Made by a program: the position numbers and the translations under genes. A DNA stretch of 64,000 nucleotides from a virus. Below the pieces are notes generated by a model. That model was not told the DNA's origin and searched no databases. It was given only the letters and a program-made list of their open reading frames with translations. This document shows positions 1 through 9,100 of the stretch, one piece after another; positions within the stretch are counted from its first letter, which is position 1; each line of letters starts with the position of its first letter. Where the stretch lies: the IMG/VR virus record IMGVR_UViG_3300043468_000365, positions 1 through 64,000 of that record. The stretch is one strand, 5' to 3'.

Positions 1-2
1 GC

Positions 3-254
3 ACTAATATCGTGGCCCTCGATAACGTCATATTTGCATCTCCTTCCAAGTCCAAGATTCGTAACCTACAATCAATCGGTAGAGGCCTTCGGGTTAGTGA
101 CACAAAGAAATCCGCCACCCTCTATGATATTGCCGACGACTTTAGCTGGAAGTCCAGAGAGAACTTTACTCTCAAACACTTCTTCGAAAGAATCAAGACA
201 TACAACGAAGAACAATTCAAATTCAAAATATATAAAATAAGCATGGTGAGATGA
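3..254 (+). CDS. uvsW: UvsW-like helicase, C-terminal fragment (5' end outside window)
   Basis: The frame is open from the window edge and ends at TGA 252-254. The visible part matches the C-terminus of T4 UvsW: a DNVIFASPSKSK block followed by the IGRGLR motif VI arginine-finger segment of superfamily 2 helicases, then YDIADD and the NFTLKHFFERIKTYNEE tail. UvsW unwinds branched DNA and R-loops and switches T4 replication from origin to recombination mode. The stop overlaps the next start (ATGA). The helicase core lies upstream of the window. Confidence 0.9.
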   Translation, partial: TNIVALDNVIFASPSKSKIRNLQSIGRGLRVSDTKKSATLYDIADDFSWKSRENFTLKHFFERIKTYNEEQFKFKIYKISMVR

Positions 255-643
255 TGGAAGATGATTACCCTATTGCTAAGTTAGTTAGACTAACCAACGG
301 TGATGATATTATAGCCGATGTGATAGAAATGGAGGATGAAGATGGTATTCTTTATATGCTATACAATCCTCTGAAAGTCTATTACTCACATACAACCCAT
401 GTAGGATATCTTTCGGTATCGTTTCTACCATGGGTCTTTCCTAGAATATGTGAACATCAAGAGTTCACCATTCATGCCGAGGACGTATTGCTCGTTAGCA
501 ACGTCTCTGAGACGATGAATAAATACTATTGGGAGAATGTAACAGATTTAGTTTCAGTAAAGAAAGAACCTGCTCCTGAACCAGAAGAGGAATCTTTTGT
601 GGAAAATCTGCAAGACATTTTAACTAAGAGGACACTTCACTAA
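251..643 (+). CDS. Sm-like-fold candidate protein, 130 aa
   Basis: Function not known. The N-terminus (AKLVRLTNGDDIIADVIE, then YNPLKVYY) has the look of an Sm/LSm-like beta barrel: a short strand, NGDDI turn and second strand. The same pattern occurs in the 103-aa protein at 43000-43311 (LVHMMTGEEFIGELI), so the window carries two related proteins. The C-terminal 35 residues are acidic and proline-rich. It starts in an ATGA overlap with uvsW and ends in a TAATG overlap with the next gene, so the three are probably co-translated. Confidence 0.7.
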   Translation: MMEDDYPIAKLVRLTNGDDIIADVIEMEDEDGILYMLYNPLKVYYSHTTHVGYLSVSFLPWVFPRICEHQEFTIHAEDVLLVSNVSETMNKYYWENVTDLVSVKKEPAPEPEEESFVENLQDILTKRTLH

Positions 644-942
644 TGCCTGCTAATACAAACGAGTATCTTACACTAGATGACGCAGACCTAGTGGATGATT
701 TCGGCTTTACATTTGGAAATGAAGATGATATAGTAGCGGAAGCGATAGCACCTGTTTCGGATGAAATAGCAGACCTCAAGAAAAGACTGGAAGCGGTCCG
801 CAAGATTTATCTTCCACTTCTACAGAACCTTGCTAAGAATTCCGATCAGCCTATCATCAAGTGGCCTGACCGCGGACCTGTGCTTAAAAAGCAGATAGAC
901 AAATTGCTAATGCTAACGGAACCAGGTGTTACTGCTAAGTAG
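643..942 (+). CDS. Conserved-looking T4-like phage protein, 99 aa
   Basis: Unrecognised. It has an acidic N-terminus (LDDADLVDDFGFTF) followed by a predicted helical segment (IADLKKRLEAVRKIYLPLLQNL, part) and a basic IKWPDRGPVLKKQI stretch. It overlaps the previous stop (TAATG). It is one of the few genes here ending in TAG; if TAG were read, the frame would continue about 23 codons through the following inverted repeats. Confidence 0.7.
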   Translation: MPANTNEYLTLDDADLVDDFGFTFGNEDDIVAEAIAPVSDEIADLKKRLEAVRKIYLPLLQNLAKNSDQPIIKWPDRGPVLKKQIDKLLMLTEPGVTAK

Positions 943-976
943 TTGCTTCGCAACTGTCTCGCTTCGCTCGACTACT
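938..976 (+). terminator. Three-way inverted-repeat structure, possible terminator
   Basis: AGTAGT (938-943) pairs with ACTACT (971-976) and encloses a perfect GTTGC-TTC-GCAAC hairpin (942-954) and a weaker TCGCTTCGCTCGA arm. A T-rich stretch (GCATTTTGTTT) follows. It sits exactly at the end of the uvsW-led gene run, in a 135-bp gap that otherwise holds nothing I can identify. Confidence 0.5.
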
Positions 977-1077
977 GCATTTTGTTTGAATTTCTATAGC
1001 AGTGGTGTTAATGCAAAGCATATTATACCCATGTTTCAAAACCTTGTCAACCCCTAAAATGACAGAAAGTGATAAAA

Positions 1078-1833
1078 ATGTTTAGTTTTTTTCATCGAAC
1101 ACCGGTGATACATCTTGACTGCTTTACCTATATGGGTCATATCTATGAGTTGACTCCTATTGTTTCAGCGGCAAAGGCAGCGCCCGATTGGTGGAAAAAT
1201 CTAGATTCAGGTCGATTGTCATACGATTGGAAATACTTCTCACCTCCTCGCAAATCACTAACAATGAAAAGCTGCTATGGCTTTATTGAGTTATATAAGC
1301 GAGGCGCCATTCTCGAAAACTGGTGCGATCTAAGACTTCAGATATCTGTCGATAATGGTTTCAAGTATATGCATTCCAGTGGAGATAAACCTTCCGAGCA
1401 TCCTCGTTTTCAGTTAGGCGAAGGTTTCAGAAACTTCTATCATCTAAAACTAACAAGTCCTTGGATCTTCCGTGAGAAACAAGGCATCAAGTTCCATTTC
1501 AATGGTGCTATGTGGTCCATGGAAGACTATAACTTTAGAGTTGTTCCTGGAGTCGTGGACTATAGACTCAATGGATATACTAATGTCAATATAATGATTC
1601 CAAATGAGGTCGCAGAATACACTGTTCCTGTTGGTCAGCCTCTAGTTCATATCATTCCTCTATCGGATAAAAGGCTGAAAGTAAAAAATCACTTGATTTC
1701 TAGATTTGAGTATGATAATATGTTTAGACATTCGACATCTTACTATTCTGGTTGGAAAGCAGTAAACAAGCTATTACACAGAAATGATAAAAGAAAGTCT
1801 GGATGTCCTTTCGGATTTGGAGATCAAAATTGA
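1078..1833 (+). CDS. Unknown protein, 251 aa
   Basis: Not recognised. It is rich in aromatic residues with no signal peptide or membrane segment. APDWWKNL near residue 40 and YTVPVGQPLVHIIPLS near residue 195 look like conserved cores; the latter resembles a beta-hairpin of cupin-type folds, which is only an impression. A GTG three codons earlier (1069) is possible, but ATG 1078 is preferred. The last bases overlap the start of the gp55 gene. Confidence 0.75.
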   Translation: MFSFFHRTPVIHLDCFTYMGHIYELTPIVSAAKAAPDWWKNLDSGRLSYDWKYFSPPRKSLTMKSCYGFIELYKRGAILENWCDLRLQISVDNGFKYMHSSGDKPSEHPRFQLGEGFRNFYHLKLTSPWIFREKQGIKFHFNGAMWSMEDYNFRVVPGVVDYRLNGYTNVNIMIPNEVAEYTVPVGQPLVHIIPLSDKRLKVKNHLISRFEYDNMFRHSTSYYSGWKAVNKLLHRNDKRKSGCPFGFGDQN

Positions 1834-2447
1834 CAAAAAAGAAAACAAATCATTATGTAGATAACCAAAAGTTTCTGGAAGACATTCTGGATTATAAAAA
1901 GAGATGCGCCGATGCTAAGGAGGCAGGGCTCGAAAAGCCACGTGTCACTGAATACTGCGGCAAATGTATATGGTTGATTACCGAGAATCTAGCACGCAAG
2001 CCAAGGTTCATGAACTATTCCTTTATTGATGAAATGAAGTCGGACGCATTAGAGAACTGCTTCCTATACTTCGACAACTTCAATCCTGATATCAGTCAAA
2101 ATCCTTTCGCATACTTCACACAAATTATTTACTATGCTTTCCATAGACGCATCTCTAAAGAGGAAAAGAATAGATATATAATGTATAAGAAGTTCCAAGA
2201 AAGCGTGTTATATACCAACGATGCGGATTTGATGGTTGACGGCGATGACAACCACTTGATTTCCACAACGATGTATGATAATCTAAACGAGTTCATCAAA
2301 AACTTTGAGGCAAGAGAACTTGCCAAGAAGGAAAAGAGAAAACTGACTAAAGAAGGACTAGAGAAGTTCGTAGGAGATGAAGATGAAGGAAGAGACGAAG
2401 TTCGATGTGCCGTTCCAGGTGCAGACACTAATAACGAATCTAAATGA
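1830..2447 (+). CDS. gp55: T4 gp55-like late sigma factor
   Basis: It contains the gp55 signature NPFAYFTQIIYYAFHRRISKEEK (read in two parts) and an upstream YSFIDEMKSDALENC helix corresponding to sigma region 2. In T4, gp55 directs host RNA polymerase to TATAAATA late promoters together with gp33 and the gp45 clamp. The start chosen is TTG 1830, with GGAG 8 nt upstream and a TTGA overlap with the previous stop; an ATG at 1803 has no good ribosome site. The C-terminus is extended, acidic and basic, and overlaps the next gene. Its presence supports reading the CTAAATA/TATAAATA motifs in this window as late promoters. Confidence 0.93.
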   Translation: MTKKKTNHYVDNQKFLEDILDYKKRCADAKEAGLEKPRVTEYCGKCIWLITENLARKPRFMNYSFIDEMKSDALENCFLYFDNFNPDISQNPFAYFTQIIYYAFHRRISKEEKNRYIMYKKFQESVLYTNDADLMVDGDDNHLISTTMYDNLNEFIKNFEARELAKKEKRKLTKEGLEKFVGDEDEGRDEVRCAVPGADTNNESK

Positions 2448-2589
2448 CAAGAAAGAACGGGTGCATGTTCGTGGTAACTATCGTATGAGATTAGAATCCA
2501 TCAAACGTGCCTGTGAGAAAGCTATCATGGAATATGATGTTGAGATGGGTACCGTTCGACCACCTCGATATAAGAAGGGGCAGCGGTAA
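2383..2589 (+). CDS. Small unknown protein, 68 aa
   Basis: It overlaps the end of gp55 by about 65 nt in another frame. ATG 2383 has AGGAG 6 nt upstream; ATG 2377 would touch the AGGAG. The protein begins MKEETKFDVPFQVQTL and has a basic helix (RMRLESIKRACEKAI). It is probably translated together with gp55 and gp47. Function unknown. Confidence 0.7.
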   Translation: MKEETKFDVPFQVQTLITNLNDKKERVHVRGNYRMRLESIKRACEKAIMEYDVEMGTVRPPRYKKGQR

Positions 2590-2771
2590 TGGATATAGAT
2601 GATTTCGTCAAGGAGATTGACCAGAACATAGAATGGTTTTGCGATAAGATAGTAGAACCTGTTCCTATCAATCCACAAGACAAAGAAAAGATCATGAAGC
2701 GGATGGCAACTTTGGGATGGCTAAGGGAATCAGAGATTGAAACGTATAAAATGGCTACCCGAGAGGATTGA
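2589..2771 (+). CDS. Small unknown protein, 60 aa
   Basis: It starts in a TAATG overlap with the previous gene. Acidic and basic, helical, no membrane segment. The stop codon lies inside the -35 element of the promoter for gp47. Function unknown. Confidence 0.6.
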   Translation: MDIDDFVKEIDQNIEWFCDKIVEPVPINPQDKEKIMKRMATLGWLRESEIETYKMATRED

Positions 2772-2796
2772 CGAAATCATTTTTCTGGTGTATACT
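2768..2796 (+). promoter_or_regulatory. sigma70-type promoter upstream of gp47
   Basis: TTGACG (2768-2773), 17-bp spacer, TATACT (2791-2796). Transcription would start about 2803 and serve gp47 and ftsH. Confidence 0.8.
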
Positions 2797-2840
2797 GTAT
2801 CCAAGAATATACTTTTAGACTTTTGGGAATGGTTTAGACG

Positions 2841-3917
2841 ATGGTAAAGATTGCGATGCCTACTGATACTCACGCTGGTATCAGAAACGATAATCCTGCC
2901 TTTCAGGCTTATCAAAAGAAGTGTTGGAAGTGGTTCTTTGATTACATCGATGCTAATAACATCAAGCATGTCATCCATCTTGGTGATATCTATGATCGTC
3001 GCAAGTATGTGAACTTTATGTCCGCCAAGAGATTGCGGGAAGATTTCTTTGAGCCACTAGAGGAGAGAGGAATTGAAACTCACATTATACAAGGCAATCA
3101 TGACTCTTATTACAAGGATACGCACGAGGTTAATGCGTTAGATGAACTGGTCGCAGGAAAGTATAGGTATATTCATACTCATTCTGTACCTCGGGTTATT
3201 AACATTGACGGCCTTGATATTCAAATAATGCCATGGATCACGGACTCTAACCGTGAGGAAGCATTAGAAGCAATCAAACATCCCAAAGCATCTATTCTCA
3301 TGGGTCACCTTGAGTTGAACGGCTTTACTATGCATAGAGGACTTATATCGGACCATGGACTGGATCGCAAACTATTTGAGAACTTTGACGCTGTATACTC
3401 AGGTCACTATCACCACCGTAGCACTGTTGGTAATATTACTTATATTGGGGCCTTTGGTGAGTATACTTGGCACGATTACGGAGACCCTAGAGGATTTTCT
3501 ACGCTGGATAGTAGGAACAAGAAACTAGAGTTCATTCAGAATCCACATAAGATGTTCCGCATTGCCAAATATGATGATGTGGCTAATCCCGAAATCATTG
3601 AGAAGATTCAGAACACAGACTTTAGCAAGTATAAAGACACCTATGTAAAGTTGGTTGTCGTAAACAAAAGCAATCCATATGCTTTTGACTTGCTTTTTGA
3701 TTCTATCTATAAAGCAGGCCCGCTGGATATTCAGATTGTGGAAGATCCTAGCGTTTTACTAGATAGTGAAGATGCGGAAGAAATCGATGAGGCAGAAGAT
3801 ACAGTAACGATCCTCAGAAAATATATTGATGGGTTGACATTGCCTCTGGATAGTGGTAAGATGAAAAACTTTATGATTGATGTATATAACGAAGCCTTAC
3901 AGGTTGAAACAGTATAG
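2841..3917 (+). CDS. gp47: gp47-like recombination nuclease subunit (SbcD/Mre11 family)
   Basis: Metallophosphoesterase motifs occur in order: TDTHAG (residues 8-13), GDIYDRR (about 48), GNHD (about 87), GHLELNG (about 155) and GHYHHR (about 184). These are the Mn-binding residues of the SbcD/Mre11/gp47 family. With gp46 it forms the nuclease-ATPase that resects DNA ends for recombination-dependent replication. At 358 aa it is about the T4 length (339). Unusually, ftsH and an HNH gene separate it from gp46. It ends in TAG; the frame past that TAG ends at TGA 3930-3932, which overlaps the ftsH ATG as ATGA (see findings). Confidence 0.95.
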   Translation: MVKIAMPTDTHAGIRNDNPAFQAYQKKCWKWFFDYIDANNIKHVIHLGDIYDRRKYVNFMSAKRLREDFFEPLEERGIETHIIQGNHDSYYKDTHEVNALDELVAGKYRYIHTHSVPRVINIDGLDIQIMPWITDSNREEALEAIKHPKASILMGHLELNGFTMHRGLISDHGLDRKLFENFDAVYSGHYHHRSTVGNITYIGAFGEYTWHDYGDPRGFSTLDSRNKKLEFIQNPHKMFRIAKYDDVANPEIIEKIQNTDFSKYKDTYVKLVVVNKSNPYAFDLLFDSIYKAGPLDIQIVEDPSVLLDSEDAEEIDEAEDTVTILRKYIDGLTLPLDSGKMKNFMIDVYNEALQVETV

Positions 3918-3928
3918 GAAACTATGAT

Positions 3929-5719
3929 ATGAAGAAACACATTCCATGGATTGCGTTCATAATCGTTGGTCTGGTGCTTTTTGCTTTCTCTATGGAATCA
4001 AGAGGCCGCAACGCTGCGAACGAAATCACATATTCAGATTTTATGAGTCAAGTTACTCGCAACAATGTCCATGACGTTACGATCAATAGTAATGAAATCA
4101 CAGGACATTACAAGATTGACAATAGAGCATTTACTACCTATGTCGCCTCTCTATCTAATCTAATGCCTAAGTTAGAAGAACATAACGTAGTCATTACGGT
4201 CAAGTCGGATAGCCCTGAGGCTTCTTTCTGGACCACGCTATTTCTAAATCTATTGCCTGTTGTATTCTTCTTCGGTCTATGGATTTTCCTATCACGCCGT
4301 CAAGGTGGTGGTATGGGTGGTCCTATGAGTTTTGGTAAGTCTAAGGCCAAGTTGCTAACAGAAACATCAGGTACCAAGACCTTCGAAGATGTTGCTGGTG
4401 TTGATCAGGCAAAAGAAGACTTACAGGAAGTTGTAGAGTTTCTACAGGATCCGCAAAAGTTCGAGCGTCTTGGTGGTAAGATTCCAAGAGGCGTTTTGCT
4501 TGTTGGTCCTCCAGGCACTGGTAAAACTCTACTAGCAAGAGCGGTCGCTGGTGAGGCAGGCGTGCCTTTCTTTAGCATTTCTGGTTCTGACTTCGTTGAA
4601 ATGTTCGTTGGTGTTGGTGCTAGTCGTGTCCGAGACATGTTTGAGCAAGCCAAGAAGAATGCTCCTTGTATTATCTTCATTGACGAAATCGATGCCGTCG
4701 GTCGTTCAAGAGCAAACGGCATCTCTGGTAACGATGAAAGAGACCAGACACTAAACGCCATGTTAGTTGAGATGGATGGCTTCAATGATAATGCTGGTGT
4801 TATCGTCATTGCTGCTACCAATCGTGTAGACGTTCTAGACAAGGCACTAACTCGTCCTGGTCGTTTTGATAGACAGGTTCAGGTACCTAATCCAGACTTT
4901 GTTGGTCGTGAAAAGATTTTGAAAGTTCACACTCGCAAAGTTCCAATCGGTCCTGACGTTGATCTAAAGACAGTTGCCAAGGGAACACCAGGTTTCTCTG
5001 GTGCTGACCTAGCTAATCTTGTCAATGAAGCGGCACTTCTGGCTGCTCGTCGGTCAAAGCGTATTGTTACTGGACAAGAGTTCGAGGATGCCCGTGATAA
5101 GATTTTAATGGGCGCCGAGCATAGAACGCTATTGCTATCTGACGAAGAAAAGAAGATGACTGCCTATCATGAGGCTGGTCATGCTCTTGTTTCTCTCAAT
5201 ATGCCAGGTTCAACTCCTATTCACAAGGCAACAATCATTCCACGTGGTCGTGCGCTAGGCATGGTTCAGTCTCTTCCAGATCGTGACCGCATCTCACTAC
5301 ACTATGATGAAATGATTGCCCAACTAGCAATGGCAATGGGTGGTCGTGTAGCAGAAGAAATGATCTTTGGTCAGGATAGGGTTTCTTCTGGAGCCTCTGG
5401 TGATATTCAGCAAGCAACGCAACTCGCCCGTGCTATGGTTACCGAGTATGGTTTTTCTCCGTCATTAGGTAGAATGGCATACACAACACCTAATGCGGAT
5501 ATGTTCCATACTCCTAAGATTGCTGAAAAAACACAGCGAGTGGTCGATGAGGAAATCAAGCGTTTTGTTGAAGATGGATATCATACTGCTCGCCGTATTC
5601 TAGAAGAAAAGAAAAAAGAACTTGACACATTAGCACAGGGTCTGCTAACATACGAGACATTGACCGGAGACGAAATCAAGGACTTACTAAAAGGAAAACA
5701 ACCTACTAGAGAGTTCTAA
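3929..5719 (+). CDS. ftsH: FtsH-like membrane AAA+ zinc protease, complete
   Basis: A full-length FtsH of 596 aa: N-terminal membrane segment (residues 5-21), periplasmic domain, second membrane segment (about 103-121), Walker A GPPGTGKT (193-200), Walker B FIDE (250-253), second region of homology [10 protein letters not shown] (308-317), zinc motif HEAGH (414-418) and third ligand D492. No catalytic residue is missing. Host FtsH degrades misassembled membrane proteins and regulators such as lambda CII. A phage copy could remodel the host membrane proteome during infection, perhaps including methane monooxygenase turnover, but that is inference. Leu codons are rich in CTA like other phage genes, so it is not a recent host capture. 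Confidence 0.95.
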   Translation: MKKHIPWIAFIIVGLVLFAFSMESRGRNAANEITYSDFMSQVTRNNVHDVTINSNEITGHYKIDNRAFTTYVASLSNLMPKLEEHNVVITVKSDSPEASFWTTLFLNLLPVVFFFGLWIFLSRRQGGGMGGPMSFGKSKAKLLTETSGTKTFEDVAGVDQAKEDLQEVVEFLQDPQKFERLGGKIPRGVLLVGPPGTGKTLLARAVAGEAGVPFFSISGSDFVEMFVGVGASRVRDMFEQAKKNAPCIIFIDEIDAVGRSRANGISGNDERDQTLNAMLVEMDGFNDNAGVIVIAATNRVDVLDKALTRPGRFDRQVQVPNPDFVGREKILKVHTRKVPIGPDVDLKTVAKGTPGFSGADLANLVNEAALLAARRSKRIVTGQEFEDARDKILMGAEHRTLLLSDEEKKMTAYHEAGHALVSLNMPGSTPIHKATIIPRGRALGMVQSLPDRDRISLHYDEMIAQLAMAMGGRVAEEMIFGQDRVSSGASGDIQQATQLARAMVTEYGFSPSLGRMAYTTPNADMFHTPKIAEKTQRVVDEEIKRFVEDGYHTARRILEEKKKELDTLAQGLLTYETLTGDEIKDLLKGKQPTREF

Positions 5720-5723
5720 AATG

Positions 5724-5763
5724 CTAAATAGATGTAGGCCACGGTGTTACCAGCACCTGCCTA
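5724..5763 (+). promoter_or_regulatory. Late-promoter motif CTAAATA followed by hairpin
   Basis: CTAAATA (5724-5730); the predicted start at about 5736 falls at the beginning of a hairpin GTAGGC...GCCTAC (5735-5740/5758-5763) with an inner GGTG/CACC stem. It lies in the leader of the HNH gene. Confidence 0.5.
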
Positions 5764-5791
5764 CTCTAACGCTAAACAGGAGCGCCAGCCT

Positions 5792-6280
5792 ATGTCTATT
5801 TATCTAACCCAAGAACATCTCAAGAAACTGCTTCATTACGACTCTGATACTGGAGAATGGACCTGGTTACGAAGAAACGGAACCAAAAGACCGCAAGCAG
5901 GAAATATATCAAATCAAGGTCGTTCCGCAGGGTATCGTAGAATCTGTGTAGATGGTAAAAGTTACTATTCATCACATTTGGTTTTCTTATATATGACAGG
6001 AGAGTTTCCAAATGGTGAAGTAGATCACATCGACAGAAATAGAAGCAATGATAAATGGTCTAATCTTCGCATAACAACCCATACGAAAAACTGCCAGAAT
6101 AGAGGTATAAGAAACGATAATACTTCAGGTTATCCTGGTGTTTCCTTCAATACACAATCTAATAGATGGAAAGCAGATATATGTGTTGATGGTGTAAGAA
6201 TATACTTAGGAAAGTTTATCTTTCTTGAAGATGCTATAGAAGCAAGAAAGTTTGCGGAAAAAACATATTTGTGGTATTGA
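5792..6280 (+). CDS. HNH homing endonuclease with AP2 domain
   Basis: The HNH core is visible (EVDHIDRNRSNDKWSNLR, residues about 78-95) with upstream SSHLVFLYM. A C-terminal AP2/ERF-like DNA-binding domain follows (SGYPGVSFN...RWKADI...YLGKF...EDAIEAR). This is the standard architecture of free-standing phage homing endonucleases. ATG 5792 has AGGAG 9 nt upstream; the longer frame from GTG 5744 lacks a ribosome site. It has inserted between ftsH and gp46, separating the gp47/gp46 pair. T4 homing genes are often kept silent early and expressed from late promoters; the CTAAATA plus hairpin leader here is compatible with that. Confidence 0.9.
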   Translation: MSIYLTQEHLKKLLHYDSDTGEWTWLRRNGTKRPQAGNISNQGRSAGYRRICVDGKSYYSSHLVFLYMTGEFPNGEVDHIDRNRSNDKWSNLRITTHTKNCQNRGIRNDNTSGYPGVSFNTQSNRWKADICVDGVRIYLGKFIFLEDAIEARKFAEKTYLWY

Positions 6281-6296
6281 GAATAGGAATTTTAGT

Positions 6297-8018
6297 ATGA
6301 TAACATTCCATGTGATTAGATATAAGAACTTTCTATCATCTGGAAATGTGTTTACCGAGATTGAGTTAGACTCTCATAAGAACACCCTTATCATGGGTCA
6401 CAACGGCGCAGGGAAATCAACATTGCTTGATGCCCTGTGCTTTGTTCTTTTCGGTAAGCCATTCCGTAAGGTGAACAAAGGTAATGTCGTAAACTCCATC
6501 AATAACAAAAACTGCGTTGTGGAAATTGAATTTACCATCAACAATAAACTTTATAAGGTCATTCGTGGCGCCAAGCCGAATGTCTTTCAGATTTATTGCG
6601 AAGATAAGATGGTCAATCAAGATGCCGCTGCTAAAGATTATCAGGAGCATCTTGAGAAGAACATTCTACGGATGAACTATAAGTCCTTTACACAGGTTGT
6701 TATTCTTGGCTCGGCATCGTTCGTTCCGTTTATGCAGTTGTCTGCCAATGATCGCCGCTCGGTTATTGAGGACCTACTGGATATTCAAATCTTCTCTGCT
6801 ATGTCCACTGTCATCAAGAATAGACTACAGGTGAACAAAGAAGGCTTGGAGAAGAATCGTTTGCTTCTAACAAGCAAGGAAGAGAACAAGTCTTATATTG
6901 AACAGACTTTGGCTTCATTGAAGGCTAATAATGAAGAAAAGTTAAGAGAACTAGAATCAAAGAAGAATGATCTTGAACAAGAATACATCAAGCAAGAATG
7001 TGTGGTCGAAAATCTAAAAATCGATTATGAAAAGGCCACCGAAAATGATCTAGACCTAACACCACTAAAGTCTAAGCATTCTAAAATGATTGGTCTCAAG
7101 GCCAAGATGGAAGGTAACATGGAGAGACTGACGAAGGAGGTAGAGTTTCTAAACGAGAATGATACTTGTCCGACTTGTCATCAATCCATTGATGCTTCAT
7201 TCAAAGAAAATAGACTTGAGGAGATGGATTCCAAAGCAAGTGAACTATCAAGAGGACTAAATAAGATTGCTGACCAAATCGATGGCGTATTGGCAGAAAT
7301 CGAGAAGATAGATGAAGTTCTCCGTAACATCAATCAGATTAAAATGGATCTTTCATCTGCTAAAACTTCCTATAACCATATGGCTAATAATCTTAGTCAA
7401 GTCACTAAACAGATTGAGGAGTTTGCCATATCTGACAAGACTACCCAAGAGTCGGAACGACAACTCACCGCAGTCCAACATGATATTTCCACCCTCGAAG
7501 AAGAAAAGAAGGCCCTTTTAGATGATAGACAATATATTGACTTGGCAACAACTCTACTTAAGGATGGTGGAATCAAGACTAAGATCATTAAACAGTATCT
7601 ACCAATCATCAATAAGCATATCAACAAATACTTGGCAAAACTGGGTTTCTTTGTCAACTTTCACATCAACGAATCTTTTGAGGAGTCTATCAAGTCAAGA
7701 TACCGAGACGAGTTCTCCTATCAAAACTTCTCCGAAGGAGAGAAACTAAGAATCGATCTTGCTATTCTGCTAACATGGCGTCAAATAGCAAAACTCAAAA
7801 ACTCTGTGAACGTGAACATTCTGGTGTTTGATGAAATCCTTGATCGTGCTATGGACGCCACAGGCATTGACGAGTTTATCAAAATCATGTGGGAGATGGG
7901 TGACAAAGGTACCAACATCTTTGTTATCTCACATAAGGATACAATGACCGATAGATTCCAGAGAACTATCAGGTTTGAAAAGATAAAGAATTTTTCGGTC
8001 TTGACAAAAGAACCATAA
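6297..8018 (+). CDS. gp46: gp46-like recombination ATPase (SbcC/Rad50 family)
   Basis: SMC-like organisation: Walker A GHNGAGKST (34-42), long coiled coil, CPTCHQ zinc hook in the middle, then ABC signature NFSEGEKLR and Walker B NILVFDEIL near the C-terminus. It is 573 aa from ATG 6297; T4 gp46 is 560. It pairs with gp47. The upstream extension of the frame overlaps the HNH gene and has no ribosome site, while AGGAA precedes ATG 6297. Confidence 0.95.
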   Translation: MITFHVIRYKNFLSSGNVFTEIELDSHKNTLIMGHNGAGKSTLLDALCFVLFGKPFRKVNKGNVVNSINNKNCVVEIEFTINNKLYKVIRGAKPNVFQIYCEDKMVNQDAAAKDYQEHLEKNILRMNYKSFTQVVILGSASFVPFMQLSANDRRSVIEDLLDIQIFSAMSTVIKNRLQVNKEGLEKNRLLLTSKEENKSYIEQTLASLKANNEEKLRELESKKNDLEQEYIKQECVVENLKIDYEKATENDLDLTPLKSKHSKMIGLKAKMEGNMERLTKEVEFLNENDTCPTCHQSIDASFKENRLEEMDSKASELSRGLNKIADQIDGVLAEIEKIDEVLRNINQIKMDLSSAKTSYNHMANNLSQVTKQIEEFAISDKTTQESERQLTAVQHDISTLEEEKKALLDDRQYIDLATTLLKDGGIKTKIIKQYLPIINKHINKYLAKLGFFVNFHINESFEESIKSRYRDEFSYQNFSEGEKLRIDLAILLTWRQIAKLKNSVNVNILVFDEILDRAMDATGIDEFIKIMWEMGDKGTNIFVISHKDTMTDRFQRTIRFEKIKNFSVLTKEP

Positions 8019-8029
8019 TGTTATATGAT
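8001..8029 (+). promoter_or_regulatory. sigma70-type promoter
   Basis: TTGACA (8001-8006), 17-bp spacer, TATGAT (8024-8029), overlapping the 3' end of gp46. The leader then has a GAAAGGAA ribosome site. Confidence 0.7.
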
Positions 8030-8054
8030 GTATGTCTAGCTGAAAGGAATAGAT

Positions 8055-8375
8055 ATGTTAGACAAAGAAATCCTCCGTGCCATGGCGAAAGCCGAACGAA
8101 TGATGGATAGCGGAGAAATTCCATGGGTGTGGGCTCCAGGTCCTGAAGGTACACCTGAGCGCCTTGCTGTTTCGGAAGAAGTTATGAAAGACCTTGATCT
8201 TGAGACAGGACAGAATGTGAATAGCATGATCCGTGATGCTATTATGATTATCAATCTAGAAAAGCTAGGTGAAAGATTACAAAAGTTAGCACAAAAGATG
8301 GAAGACTCACAGTTGAACGAAAACTTTGATTTCCGTGGCATGATGGGAGACGACAATGCTAATGATCCTGAATGA
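8055..8375 (+). CDS. Unknown protein, 106 aa
   Basis: Unrecognised. It is helical with a PWVWAPGPEGTPERLAV insertion near residue 23 and an acidic tail. Own promoter and strong GAAAGGAA ribosome site, so probably expressed early. Confidence 0.75.
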   Translation: MLDKEILRAMAKAERMMDSGEIPWVWAPGPEGTPERLAVSEEVMKDLDLETGQNVNSMIRDAIMIINLEKLGERLQKLAQKMEDSQLNENFDFRGMMGDDNANDPE

Positions 8376-8466
8376 TATCAAATACGGTTATCAGACTTAC
8401 AATCTAGATAACCTATGGACAGGTCTCTCTCAAATGGGATGGGTTGATGAAACATCTGTTCTATGA
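8362..8466 (+). CDS. Possible 34-aa peptide
   Basis: ATG 8362 overlaps the end of the previous gene and the frame ends at TGA 8464-8466 inside the next gene. It fills the gap between two genes in the tightly overlapping style of this genome, but composition is the only evidence. It could instead be a leader for the methyltransferase. Confidence 0.3.
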   Translation: MILNDIKYGYQTYNLDNLWTGLSQMGWVDETSVL

Positions 8467-9100
8467 AGATTGGACTAACAAGAGAGTCAAAAGACTCATT
8501 GACATTTTTGGTAAAAGTTGGTTCAAAGGCAAGACAGTATTAGAACTTGGTTCAGCACACGGTGACATCGGTATTGAGCTATTGAAACTTGGTGCTGATG
8601 TTACGTTCACAGATGTTAGAAACGAACACCTCGAAAGCATAGTTAATAGATTAAGAGATATGAACTTTTCTCCCAAAGTTTGTAGAATCAATCAAAATGA
8701 ATCTTATGATTTACTAGCAACATTTGATTTGATTCTACATATCGGTGTTCTGTATCATGTAGAAAATTGGCAGCAAGACTTAGAATGCGCTTTAAAACAT
8801 TCTAATACAATGATATTAGAATCCGCTGTTCATCCTTCGCCTAGTTTGAAACATCCGATATATGGACCTTATGAATGTGATAATCCTTCACTGACGGAAG
8901 AAGGTATAGAAGAACATTTAACTAATCTAGGATGCAAGTTTCTTCGTTTTGATATTCTTGAGTTAGATTCTATAGGACATTGGCTAACAACCGATGTTAG
9001 AGATAATCATCATTACAGTTGGAATCAAAACAACGTGAACAACTCACAGCATTATGGTGAAGTCAATCATTATAGACGATATTGGCTAGTTTTACGATGA
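8447..9100 (+). CDS. Class I SAM-dependent methyltransferase
   Basis: Motif I VLELGSAHGDIG (about residues 31-42), motif II acidic strand FTDV, motif IV FDLILHIGVLYHV. The fold is clear; the substrate is not. The C-terminal part is Asn/His/Tyr rich. It is followed by an oxygenase-like gene in an ATGA overlap, and these two may modify the same glycan or small molecule. ATG 8447 follows a TTG that would add one residue. Confidence 0.8.
   Translation: MKHLFYEDWTNKRVKRLIDIFGKSWFKGKTVLELGSAHGDIGIELLKLGADVTFTDVRNEHLESIVNRLRDMNFSPKVCRINQNESYDLLATFDLILHIGVLYHVENWQQDLECALKHSNTMILESAVHPSPSLKHPIYGPYECDNPSLTEEGIEEHLTNLGCKFLRFDILELDSIGHWLTTDVRDNHHYSWNQNNVNNSQHYGEVNHYRRYWLVLR

Noticed and set aside
4405-4842. 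Minus-strand open frame inside ftsH
   Set aside because: Antisense to the Walker region of FtsH, low-complexity Ser/Thr composition typical of shadows.
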